This document shows positions 48,287 to 55,014 of a stretch of 64,000 nucleotides of DNA, piece after piece; positions within the stretch are counted from its first letter, which is position 1; each line of letters starts with the position of its first letter. This DNA is from a virus, in IMG/VR virus record IMGVR_UViG_3300037261_000012, positions 1-64,000 of that record, one strand, 5' to 3'. The notes under the pieces are model-generated. The model was given only the letters and a program-made list of their open reading frames with translations, did not search any database and was not told the origin of the DNA. The position numbers and the translations under genes were made by a program.

Positions 48287-48298
48287 TTTCGAAAGTGC

Positions 48299-48327
48299 TT
48301 GACAGACTCTCGGAATTGTGGGAAAAT
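48299..48327 (+). promoter_or_regulatory. Family promoter
   Basis: ATAGTTTCGAAAGTGC, TTGACA at 48299, 17-base spacer ending TTGTGG, GAAAAT at 48322. Confidence 0.75.
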
Positions 48328-48358
48328 CCAGTATTGATAGTCCAATGGAGTGGAAAGC

Positions 48359-50335
48359 ATGTTCCTGACTAAAGACTCACAAGAGATTCAGAACCTTTCT
48401 GATGAAGACCTTCGCATACTCCTTGGTGGTAAAGGAGCAGGGCTGGTGCAAATGATTAATGCCGGTGTTAATGTTCCTCCCTTCGTAGTTTTACCTACTA
48501 CTGTGTGGAAGGAGTACAGCAAAGCACCAAAAACAACTATGAAGGCTATATCTCAGGAGATTAACTCAATACTTACTAATTTCAAGAAGCAAATTGGGTA
48601 TATCCCTTTAGTATCTATTAGGTCTGGTGCGCGTGTAAGCTGCCCCGGAATGTTAGACACGATCTTGAATGTTGGGCTTGATATTACAACCCAGGACTTC
48701 TGGATGAGCAAGCTTGGCAAAGAGTGCTACGAGAACAGCCTGCACCGGTTGGTTACCATGTATGGTTCAGTGGTGAAAGGAATCGACAGGAAGGAATTGG
48801 AGCAATGCACTCCTGCTGCTGCGTTCGAACTCTATCAGCGCCGGTCTGGTGAGGTGTTCCCATTCGTGAAGTACCAGATCATCGGAGCCATAGAAGCCGT
48901 GCTAAAAAGCTGGAACAACGAGCGCGCAAAGTATTACCGCAAGATGCACAATATTCCTGAAACATGGGGTACAGCCGTGGTAATACAAGCCATGGTGTTC
49001 GGCAATCTTAATGATCAATCAGGTACGGGAGTTCTTTTTACACGCAATCCTGATAGTGGTGCCAATGCTATCACAGGGGAATTCTTGATAAACGCTCAAG
49101 GTGAGGACGTGGTTGCTGGGATCAGGACTCCGATGCCGTTGCACAAGCTGGCTGAGTGGAACAAGCTGGTGTCTGACGAACTTGCTTCAGTTGTGGAGAA
49201 ACTGGAGAAATCCAAGCAGGATGTTCAAGACGTGGAATTTACGATCCAGGATGGCAAGCTGTTCATTCTGCAAACTAGGAATGCCAAGCGGAGTGCCAAA
49301 GCAGCCATCAGGATTGCCCTGGACATGGTGAAAGAGGGCTTGATTTCAGCAAATGTGGCCGTAGGTCGCGTGACTGCCAGAGATATGGATTTGGTGCAAA
49401 TGAATGTGATTAGCCCGAAATTCAAGAATGTACCTGCCTTTACTGGAATAGGAGCGTGCAGTGGAGTAGTTACTGGGGTGCCAGTGTTCAGCACGGCAGA
49501 TGCGGTAGCCAGCAAGGTTCCGTGTATCCTCATTACCCAAGAAACCACGCCGGAAGACATCGCAGGAATGGATGCAGCGGTTGGAATACTGACTATGACC
49601 GGTGGAACAACCAGCCACGCTGCTGTTGTTGCGCGGGGGATGAACAAGCCATGTGTAGTGGGTTTGGGCGTTGGCCTTAGTGAATTAGCCAATTATGCAT
49701 GGGAGAAGGTTAGCATCTGCGGTGAGACAGGACGAGTGTGGTTCATGGAAGTTCCTGTTACTAATGGCAGCCAGAATGGAGACCTTGCTGAGTTCAAGGC
49801 CATGGTGATTGCTGCCCTTGGAATCATTCCGGTGGTTACTGATCCTACCACTCAGTGCAAGGAAATGATGCTTGATTTGAGCAATGAAACAAACATAGCC
49901 AGAGCACAATTGCTGGTGATGAAAGCGGCTGGTATGTGCGAGATGCTGTACGTGGACTTCCGCAAGGAGAACTTGCCGGAAGCCAGCCAGTCCTTCAACC
50001 GGATGTACGGGTCAACTACATTAGAGCAATCTATAGTGGATGCTGTCTGCAATCAATTGCAGTCCGTAGCCCCCTCTGGGTGGGAAGTCCACATCAAGGT
50101 AATGGTGAGCAATGGGATCAAAACAACCATGCCAATGATCGGAACTATGGACGACATCAAGAGTCTGATTCTTGCTAAAGGTAGTGTGGTGGTTGGCGGG
50201 GAAGACCTGGATGCGGCCACTAAGAAAGTGCTTGAGTGGAAAAAGGCTGAAGGGTTGGAGTTAATGTCAGTTGGAGGGTACATGCCTGGAGTCAAATCTG
50301 TCCTCTCAATTGAGCAGGCAATGCAGATAGAGTAA
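48359..50335 (+). CDS. Pyruvate phosphate dikinase-like protein lacking the PEP-binding barrel
   Basis: ATG at 48359 after AATGGAGTGGAAAGC. The ATP-grasp part is PPDK-like: LLGGKGAGLVQMINAGVNVP, SIRSGARVSCPGMLDTIL, SGTGVLFTRNPDSGANA, NAQGEDVVAGIRTP and FTIQDGKLFILQTRN. The swivelling phosphohistidine domain is intact: TMTGGTTSHAAVVARGM with the catalytic His at about residue 420. Normal PPDKs are about 870 aa with a C-terminal PEP/pyruvate TIM barrel; here about 170 unrelated residues follow. So it may phosphorylate something else. The 16-base element is read CNQLQ. Confidence 0.8.
   Translation: MFLTKDSQEIQNLSDEDLRILLGGKGAGLVQMINAGVNVPPFVVLPTTVWKEYSKAPKTTMKAISQEINSILTNFKKQIGYIPLVSIRSGARVSCPGMLDTILNVGLDITTQDFWMSKLGKECYENSLHRLVTMYGSVVKGIDRKELEQCTPAAAFELYQRRSGEVFPFVKYQIIGAIEAVLKSWNNERAKYYRKMHNIPETWGTAVVIQAMVFGNLNDQSGTGVLFTRNPDSGANAITGEFLINAQGEDVVAGIRTPMPLHKLAEWNKLVSDELASVVEKLEKSKQDVQDVEFTIQDGKLFILQTRNAKRSAKAAIRIALDMVKEGLISANVAVGRVTARDMDLVQMNVISPKFKNVPAFTGIGACSGVVTGVPVFSTADAVASKVPCILITQETTPEDIAGMDAAVGILTMTGGTTSHAAVVARGMNKPCVVGLGVGLSELANYAWEKVSICGETGRVWFMEVPVTNGSQNGDLAEFKAMVIAALGIIPVVTDPTTQCKEMMLDLSNETNIARAQLLVMKAAGMCEMLYVDFRKENLPEASQSFNRMYGSTTLEQSIVDAVCNQLQSVAPSGWEVHIKVMVSNGIKTTMPMIGTMDDIKSLILAKGSVVVGGEDLDAATKKVLEWKKAEGLELMSVGGYMPGVKSVLSIEQAMQIE
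50047..50062 (+). repeat. 16-base element copy (exact)
   Basis: CTGCAATCAATTGCAG; 3' part of the PPDK-like gene, read CNQLQ. Confidence 0.9.
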
Positions 50336-50336
50336 G

Positions 50337-50365
50337 TTGTAGGTAGTTACATTTTCGAGTACAAT
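50337..50365 (+). promoter_or_regulatory. Weak sigma70-like promoter
   Basis: TTGTAG at 50337, 17-base spacer, TACAAT at 50360. Only the -10 box is good. Confidence 0.35.
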
Positions 50366-50391
50366 TGGTAGGATAAAGTAGGAGTCCTACC

Positions 50392-50859
50392 TTGCGAACG
50401 GAGTGCCCGAAGTGTGCTAGTGAAAGTGCCCATTATATAAAGAGTGGGCCTGATTTGGTGCTTCGCTGTATGTGTGGGTATTACAAAGTAGTCTTCACTA
50501 TGTTGGGTACCATACAGACAGCTACTGTGGAGTCAGGTATAGATGTGAAGTTGCCGAAACCGAAGTCAAATCTACATAAGACTTTAATGGTGGTTTCAAT
50601 ACTGGATGAGCCTTCCAGTGCAGAGGCAACAGAAAGAATGCAGGATTTGGGAGTATATCGTAATGTGTCTGATGTGAGTTCCTACCTTACGATATTACGC
50701 TCAAAAGGATTGGTTGAAACCGTGGTAGTCAGACGCGGGATGCTTGGAGGCTCCACTTGGAGATTGACGGCAGCCTCATTGAAGTTGCTGAACATAGAGT
50801 GTGCAAGGAGTGAAAATGGCGCTTACACAAGACAAGCTGAGAGAGCTAACCAAGTATGA
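50392..50859 (+). CDS. Zinc-ribbon and winged-helix-like protein, 155 aa
   Basis: TTG start with TAGGAG upstream. N-terminal zinc ribbon TECPKCASESA and LRCMCGYYK; C-terminal part (DVSSYLTILRSKGLVETVVV) resembles a winged helix. A DNA-binding regulator is plausible. Confidence 0.5.
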   Translation: MRTECPKCASESAHYIKSGPDLVLRCMCGYYKVVFTMLGTIQTATVESGIDVKLPKPKSNLHKTLMVVSILDEPSSAEATERMQDLGVYRNVSDVSSYLTILRSKGLVETVVVRRGMLGGSTWRLTAASLKLLNIECARSENGAYTRQAERANQV

Positions 50860-50890
50860 CCTAGTAGGGGTTTATCATCGCTCTTACTAA
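50816..50890 (+). pseudogene. Fragment of an HNH endonuclease N-terminus
   Basis: ATG after AAGGAGTGAAA gives MALTQDKLRELTKYDLVGVY and stops at 50888. It is a diverged duplicate of the start of the following HNH protein (ALTKERLKELITYDP). Probably the remnant of an older HNH gene. Confidence 0.45.
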
Positions 50891-50936
50891 AGAAAGACTT
50901 AAAGAACTAATAACATATGATCCCATAACTGGGGTT

Positions 50937-51380
50937 ATGACTTGGCTTGTTTCACCTAGAGCAAATGTAAAAGTAGGAGACATTGCTGGTTCTGTAGATG
51001 GCAACGGCAGGCTTATGATTATGATTGATCAAGTAAGTTATTATGCGAGCCGATTAATTTGGTTGTATATGGTAGGGCAGTGGCCTGTAGGTGATGTTGA
51101 TCACAAAGATAGAAAACCATTAAATAATAAGTGGGATAATCTTCGGGATGTCCCACATGCAATCAATTGCCAGAATCGATCATTAGCGGTAACCAACAAA
51201 TCAGGACAGACAGGGGTGTATTGGAACGCTCTTGAAAAGAAGTGGAAAGTACAGATTAAAGCCAATAAAGTGAAAAGAAACCTTGGAACCTTTTCTGAGT
51301 TTGAGGGTGCTGTTGCGGCTAGGCTTGCTGCTGAAGCTAAGTATTTTCAACCTGTTTATGGAGAATATCTTGGCTCTTAG
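50937..51380 (+). CDS. HNH homing-type endonuclease with AP2-like domain (5' end unclear)
   Basis: The first ATG is at 50937, but homologous coding clearly starts at about 50877 (ALTKERLKELITYDPITGVM) with ATC where ATG is expected. HNH part: YASRLIWLYMVGQWPVGDVD, HKDRKPLNNKWDNLRDV; AP2-like part: SGQTGVYWNALEKKWKVQIK. Typical free-standing phage homing endonuclease. Start loss or a non-standard start may disable it. The 16-base element is read AINC. Confidence 0.7.
   Translation: MTWLVSPRANVKVGDIAGSVDGNGRLMIMIDQVSYYASRLIWLYMVGQWPVGDVDHKDRKPLNNKWDNLRDVPHAINCQNRSLAVTNKSGQTGVYWNALEKKWKVQIKANKVKRNLGTFSEFEGAVAARLAAEAKYFQPVYGEYLGS
51157..51172 (+). repeat. 16-base element copy (degenerate ends)
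   Basis: ATGCAATCAATTGCCA; the core GCAATCAATTGC is intact. Inside the HNH gene, read AINC. Confidence 0.7.
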
Positions 51381-51636
51381 CATAGGAGTTACGAGAGGCA
51401 GTAGGATTAGAGTTGGCCAGTCCATGGTCAAGGTAGAGGAGATCGTTCAGGATGTGGCGGTCACTCTATCAGTGGATGGCGGCAAGAAATTCATGATCAC
51501 GGACTCCGAGCGCACGCAGATTATCCCTGAGGTGTTCGTCCAGCTTGGACTGAATCACCGCAGTAGTGGAACAAACAGTAGTCGCCTTGCGTTTGAAGCC
51601 CCCTTTTCTATAAAAATAAACAGAATAAGACAATAA
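51370..51636 (+). CDS. CsrA-like protein with an insertion
   Basis: TTG start overlapping the HNH gene, GGAG seven bases upstream. LALSIGVTRGSRIRVGQ resembles the CsrA N-terminus (LTRRxGExxxIG), and SRLAFEAPFSIKINR resembles the CsrA RNA-binding strand (VRIGVNAPKEVSVHR). About 45 residues (TDSERTQIIPEVFVQLG) separate them, more than in host CsrA. It could bind GGA-containing leaders. Moderate confidence. Confidence 0.4.
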   Translation: MALSIGVTRGSRIRVGQSMVKVEEIVQDVAVTLSVDGGKKFMITDSERTQIIPEVFVQLGLNHRSSGTNSSRLAFEAPFSIKINRIRQ

Positions 51637-51773
51637 TGGACGCACGTTTCTACAGTTTGGAGTTCTGCGTTATCCTGGCTTGTATCCTTCCTGACGACCC
51701 GTTAATTGTGGTAGGGACAGGTGAAGAACTTGGAATTATCATGGATAACATCGCGCAGGATGACAACCTATGA
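51636..51773 (+). CDS. Small acidic protein, 45 aa
   Basis: TAATG coupling. MDARFYSLEFCVILACILPD, acidic C-terminal part. Function unknown. Confidence 0.5.
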   Translation: MDARFYSLEFCVILACILPDDPLIVVGTGEELGIIMDNIAQDDNL

Positions 51774-52063
51774 ACATCGGGCCAAGAGTCCTGGAGGTGA
51801 TGCAGCACTATGGCATCAGCAAGGACGAGCTTGAGCAGATGGTGCAGAGAGCAGCTATTACCAGTCAGGAAGGTGGCAACAGGAAATTCCATACCTGGAT
51901 ATTCAACGTCCATGATGGTGCTGTGGTAAGCATGAGACCAGTTGAAAAGACCGTGGTAGGAAAGGACAAAGGTAATGGAGTCCAGCACGAAGACTGCGAT
52001 AAATGTGATGGATTCGGGTGTAAAGATTGCGGGTGGTGGGGACACATAATTAGGTACATTTAG
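51770..52063 (+). CDS. DnaJ-type zinc-knuckle protein, 97 aa
   Basis: ATGA overlap. EDCDKCDGFGCKDCGWWG gives two CxxC knuckles like DnaJ zinc repeats. The N-terminus (LEVMQHYGISKDELEQMVQR) is helical. Function unknown. Confidence 0.6.
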   Translation: MNIGPRVLEVMQHYGISKDELEQMVQRAAITSQEGGNRKFHTWIFNVHDGAVVSMRPVEKTVVGKDKGNGVQHEDCDKCDGFGCKDCGWWGHIIRYI

Positions 52064-52066
52064 GGC

Positions 52067-52095
52067 TTGACAGATCACCAGACTTGTGGGAAAAT
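52067..52095 (+). promoter_or_regulatory. Family promoter
   Basis: TAGGGC, TTGACA at 52067, 17-base spacer ending TTGTGG, GAAAAT at 52090. Confidence 0.75.
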
Positions 52096-52131
52096 CACCC
52101 TAGATGACCAATGGAGTGTGTGTAAGTAACC

Positions 52132-52147
52132 GTGCAATCAATTGCAG
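52132..52147 (+). repeat. 16-base element copy, leader region
   Basis: GTGCAATCAATTGCAG, 15 of 16; 36 bases after the -10 box and upstream of the 52171 gene. Confidence 0.85.
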
Positions 52148-52170
52148 TAATTACCAAGGAGTGGTATAAC

Positions 52171-52326
52171 GTGAGCTATAAGAGCACGCAGGACAAAGAG
52201 AAACTGGAATACCCATGGACTGCCCGCCAGAAGCGTGACAAGATCGGGCGTGGAGCTAAGAAGCGTGATAAAAAGATGCAGAAAGTAAAGATTAAGAAGG
52301 GCCAGGCTAAGACCAAGCCCAAGTAA
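52171..52326 (+). CDS. Small very basic protein, 51 aa
   Basis: GTG after AAGGAGTGGTATAAC. WTARQKRDKIGRGAKKRDKK and KVKIKKGQAKTKPK: very Lys/Arg rich, probably RNA or DNA binding. It starts the tRNA operon, so a role in RNA handling is possible. Confidence 0.55.
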   Translation: MSYKSTQDKEKLEYPWTARQKRDKIGRGAKKRDKKMQKVKIKKGQAKTKPK

Positions 52327-52379
52327 AGAACTTGCAAAACGCCACGCGAAAAGGGTGGCAAAGAAAGCAAAGTAATTAT

Positions 52380-52456
52380 AGCGGGATAGCGCAGCATGGT
52401 AGAGCGCCAGGCTCATAACCTGGAGGTCGATGGTTCGAATCCATCTCCCGCTACCA
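52380..52456 (+). tRNA. tRNA-Met (CAT)
   Basis: Acceptor AGCGGGA/TCCCGCT, anticodon loop CTCATAA, T loop TTCGAAT, encoded CCA. Which CAT tRNA (elongator, initiator or Ile) cannot be settled without modification data. Confidence 0.9.
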
Positions 52457-52463
52457 GATTTAT

Positions 52464-52541
52464 AGTAAGATGGCAGAGTGGCCAAATGCAACGGACTGCA
52501 AATCCGTAAAGTCGTCGGTTCGAATCCGACTCTTACTTCCA
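52464..52541 (+). tRNA. tRNA-Cys (GCA)
   Basis: Acceptor AGTAAGA/TCTTACT, anticodon loop CTGCAAA, encoded CCA. Confidence 0.85.
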
Positions 52542-52544
52542 AGA

Positions 52545-52965
52545 TATTGTTGTAAGCCTTCTTATTTCGTCGTTCGAAGGCTGGAGTTGCTGAGATAGGT
52601 GTGCAAGAAGGCGGTTTGACTCCGCCCAGGTCCACCAGATGTGCATTGATTGGCTGAAGGGTTACCCAACAAGTCCAAAGGGAGATTAGTAAGCCTGTGT
52701 ACACAGGACGAACATCCTAGAGGTCAGGTAAGCATGGCAAGGTCAATGTACATCTGATGGGCCTGTCCCGATTTCGATTGTGCATCGACGGCAGTGAGGA
52801 CAACACGACAAGGGCGTATCCCGATCACCAATACCCGCCAACGATAGCGAGTATTTTCCGGCACTGCGTCTCGCGGCGTAAGACGGACGGGGTTCCCAGA
52901 ACCTTGTAACCAAAGATGGGTGGTGATGCCTCGAAAGAGGACATCATCAGAAGTACAAATATAGG
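52545..52965 (+). ncRNA. ssrA: tmRNA (ssrA), circularly permuted two-piece type
   Basis: The 3' (acceptor) half comes first: a hairpin AGCCTTC/GAAGGCT (52555-52582), a T arm GGCGG-TTTGACT-CCGCC, then CAGGTCC-A-CCA ending at 52637. The 5' half follows, starting GGGCCTG at 52759, which pairs with CAGGTCC. The linker ends GATGTGCATTGA (52638-52649) and TCAATGTACATC (52743-52754) also pair, extending the stem. The tag frame 52837-52881 encodes ANDSEYFPALRLAA then TAA, with the stop in a hairpin loop (CGTCT/AGACG). A GAAA-tetraloop hairpin follows. Processing would release two RNAs. Outer ends are approximate. Confidence 0.8.
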
Positions 52966-53049
52966 CTCACACCGGTAATGCGGGATTCAAAGCCCACCAC
53001 TGGTGCCACCCTGAAGCCTTTAGTAAGGTTGCTTTGTATTTCTGATGAT

Positions 53050-53141
53050 GGAAAGTTGACCGAGTGGTAAGGTAGCGGTTTGCTAAACCGTAGTCGGCAC
53101 ATAATATGGCCGCACACGTTCGATCCGTGTACTTTCCGCCA
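53050..53141 (+). tRNA. tRNA-Ser (GCT)
   Basis: Acceptor GGAAAGT/ACTTTCC, anticodon loop TTGCTAA, long variable arm, T loop TTCGATC, encoded CCA. Confidence 0.9.
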
Positions 53142-53318
53142 AGTATTATGTTGGTAGGTAGTAGATGATATGGGTGGTAGTGCCAAGTTGCCCTTACGAT
53201 AAGCTACTGGTAGTCCAGCAAACCCGGTGCCTATGTGGGTGCCGGGAACATAAGATAAGGAAAGTGTAGCTCAATTTTTAATGGAGTGAATCAATATTCT
53301 AAATTTGGAAAGAAATAT

Positions 53319-53403
53319 GGAGGATAGCGTCAGAGGGGACAAACAGACTTGAAATCTGTCGCCATCCGAAAGGTTGAGAGTTCGACTCTTTTATCCTCCA
53401 CCA
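53319..53403 (+). tRNA. tRNA-Ser (TGA)
   Basis: Acceptor GGAGGAT/ATCCTCC, anticodon loop CTTGAAA, variable arm CGCCATCCGAAAGGTTG, encoded CCA. The 53142-53318 gap before it holds only a CCCGG...CCGGG hairpin (about 53214-53237). Confidence 0.85.
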
Positions 53404-53411
53404 TGAACGAT

Positions 53412-53487
53412 GGTGACTGCAATGTGCTGGAGCGCAGGTTGGGCTGTGAACCCGACAGTTTGGGTTCAATTCCCAACAGCCACCCCA
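53412..53487 (+). tRNA. tRNA-His (GTG)
   Basis: Extra G at -1 opposite C73, acceptor GTGACTG/CAGCCAC with one mismatch, anticodon loop CTGTGAA, encoded CCA. Confidence 0.85.
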
Positions 53488-53494
53488 GGAACAC

Positions 53495-53569
53495 GGCTCT
53501 GTAGCTGAGACATGATTAGCGCGACTTTGAAAAGGTCGAGAGATTGGACGGTACCAATCGGAGCCACCA
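53495..53569 (+). tRNA. tRNA-Phe (GAA)
   Basis: Acceptor GGCTCTG/CGGAGCC, anticodon loop TTGAAAA, encoded CCA. The T loop (GACGGTA) departs from the usual TTCRA, so modification or function may be altered. Confidence 0.75.
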
Positions 53570-53577
53570 AGTATTAA

Positions 53578-53648
53578 GCGGGTGTCATTGTGGAATGTAA
53601 TGGCCTTCCAAGCCAGGAAAGTAGGTTCGACACCTATCACCCGCTCCA
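53578..53648 (+). tRNA. tRNA-Gly (TCC)
   Basis: Acceptor GCGGGTG/CACCCGC, anticodon loop CTTCCAA, T loop TTCGACA, encoded CCA. Confidence 0.9.
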
Positions 53649-53667
53649 GTATTAGCAGTAGAATTAC

Positions 53668-53741
53668 GGGTTGGTAGCTCAATGGTAGAGCATCGGTCTC
53701 CAAAACCGAGGACTGAGGATCGTAACCTTACCGGCCTGCCA
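53668..53741 (+). tRNA. tRNA-Trp (CCA)
   Basis: Acceptor GGGTTGG/CCGGCCT with G-U pairs, anticodon loop CTCCAAA, atypical T loop ATCGTAA, encoded CCA. Confidence 0.8.
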
Positions 53742-53748
53742 AGTATTA

Positions 53749-53823
53749 CTGGGTGTAGCGCAGCCTGGTCAGCGTTTCCGGCCTGGAACCGGAAGGTCGT
53801 TGGTTCGAATCCAACCACCCAGA
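53749..53823 (+). tRNA. tRNA-Pro (TGG)
   Basis: Acceptor CTGGGTG/CACCCAG, anticodon loop CCTGGAA, T loop TTCGAAT. The 3' end is ACAC rather than ACCA, so CCA would have to be added. Confidence 0.85.
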
Positions 53824-53945
53824 CACGACCGAAATCAGACTCTCAATGGAGAAGTCGATGAAGAAGCAATTGCAGTTAGGCATGAGAAGTATTTGCGTAA
53901 TGGTAACTAAACAGCATTTTGTGATGTTCAACGCACGGAGGAAGT

Positions 53946-54356
53946 ATGAAAAGTACAGCAGTAGCAGAGTGGTCTTTCCCTACTGAGGTGAACCACCCTA
54001 AGAAAATAGCCGCAGCAATGGAGGCTGCGGTCAAGCATAGCCAAAAAATAGAGAGGAAGTATCTGGAGGAAGGGTGGGCAAAAGCTCATGGTCTTCAGTA
54101 TGTCCATCTGCGTGGATATGATATTTTTGGTAAACTGTGCTCAAATGGTGGATTGACCATAGCTTATGTAAAGCCCAAGCACGATTACCAGAATGTGGTA
54201 CTTATTTCCACCGGCTTGTGCAATCCAATTGACTCGTTCTACAAGGAAGATGGGCGTTTCTATGCCGCCAGGGAATTTGCATCTGGACATTACATAAAGG
54301 TGCGTGTTCCTGGTGGTTACGGGGTGGCAGAATATCTGATGCTCATGTTCGATTGA
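53946..54356 (+). CDS. Hypothetical protein, 136 aa
   Basis: Within the tRNA cluster, ATG after CACGGAGGAAGT. Helical N-terminus (HPKKIAAAMEAAVKHSQKIE), then beta strands (NVVLISTGLCNPIDSFYKED). No family recognised. Its placement among tRNAs might reflect an RNA-related role. Confidence 0.6.
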   Translation: MKSTAVAEWSFPTEVNHPKKIAAAMEAAVKHSQKIERKYLEEGWAKAHGLQYVHLRGYDIFGKLCSNGGLTIAYVKPKHDYQNVVLISTGLCNPIDSFYKEDGRFYAAREFASGHYIKVRVPGGYGVAEYLMLMFD

Positions 54357-54447
54357 TGGTCGAACAGTCGGTGAATCTGATTCATTTACTGGAACTCCAT
54401 TTGGAACCTGCCGATTATAAGCGTTTCCCCGGCCGGTCGCGGCACCA

Positions 54448-54524
54448 AGGCAGTGTAGCTCAGTTGGTAGAGCAAGAGCCTTCTAAGCTCTGTGTCGAAG
54501 GTTCGATTCCTTCACTGGCTACCA
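54448..54524 (+). tRNA. tRNA-Arg (TCT)
   Basis: Anticodon loop CTTCTAA, T loop TTCGATT, encoded CCA. The acceptor AGGCAGT/ACTGGCT has one G-G mismatch. Confidence 0.8.
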
Positions 54525-54532
54525 GATTAAAT

Positions 54533-54607
54533 GGGCCGGTAACTCACTGGTGAGAGTTTCGTCCTCATAAGGCGAGAGGGGTGGATCGTAACCACCACGG
54601 CCCACCA
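54533..54607 (+). tRNA. tRNA with CAT anticodon (Met or Ile2)
   Basis: Acceptor GGGCCGG/ACGGCCC, anticodon loop CTCATAA, T loop ATCGTAA, encoded CCA. Second CAT tRNA of the phage; one of the two may be tRNA-Ile read AUA after lysidine modification. Confidence 0.8.
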
Positions 54608-54629
54608 AGGTAAATAGTGAAGAAAGTGC

Positions 54630-54658
54630 TTGACAGATCGGGTGAATTGTGGGAAACT
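54630..54658 (+). promoter_or_regulatory. Family promoter
   Basis: ATAGTGAAGAAAGTGC, TTGACA at 54630, 17-base spacer ending TTGTGG, GAAACT at 54653. Confidence 0.75.
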
Positions 54659-54668
54659 CCTCTATGAA

Positions 54669-54684
54669 GTGCAATCAATTGCAG
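54669..54684 (+). repeat. 16-base element copy, leader region
   Basis: GTGCAATCAATTGCAG, 15 of 16; 10 bases after the -10 box. Confidence 0.85.
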
Positions 54685-54705
54685 TGCTAACCAAAGGAGT
54701 GGAAG

Positions 54706-54804
54706 ATGAAGATTGTGTTTGGTAATATCCCGCCGAGAACAAAACTTCTAAGATTAACTGAGGTTGGTGAAGTTGTTATGCGTACAGGGGTTGGATGCAC
54801 ATAA
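54706..54804 (+). CDS. Tiny hypothetical protein, 32 aa
   Basis: ATG after AAAGGAGTGGAAG, own promoter. MKIVFGNIPPRTKLLRLTEV. Good initiation context but no recognised family. Confidence 0.5.
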   Translation: MKIVFGNIPPRTKLLRLTEVGEVVMRTGVGCT

Positions 54805-54843
54805 TCTAAATCTTTTAGTATTGGATGTCAAGGAGACATCATA

Positions 54844-55014
54844 ATGCGGGCAGTAGCATGTGATGTTACACGAAAAGCCATTGAAAGAACTCGCAGTGAA
54901 CCATGGCGAGATACCTACGTTGTTAATCTTAAGACCGGCAGCGCCTGGTTTGCTGATGGCAACGAACAAGTCATTCCGATGAAAGCAGTCCTGGGCGTGG
55001 AGAAAGACCAGTGA
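54844..55014 (+). CDS. Small hypothetical protein, 56 aa
   Basis: ATG after AAGGAGACATCATA. MRAVACDVTRKAIERTRSEP, alpha/beta. Stop overlaps the phosphatase-like start. Confidence 0.55.
   Translation: MRAVACDVTRKAIERTRSEPWRDTYVVNLKTGSAWFADGNEQVIPMKAVLGVEKDQ

Noticed and set aside
53847-53912. 22-codon open frame between tRNA-Pro and the 53946 gene
   Set aside because: No ribosome site and no recognisable sequence.
52138-53931. Minus-strand open frames across the tRNA cluster
   Set aside because: They are translations of antisense tRNA sequence (FEPTT and similar), a common artefact.
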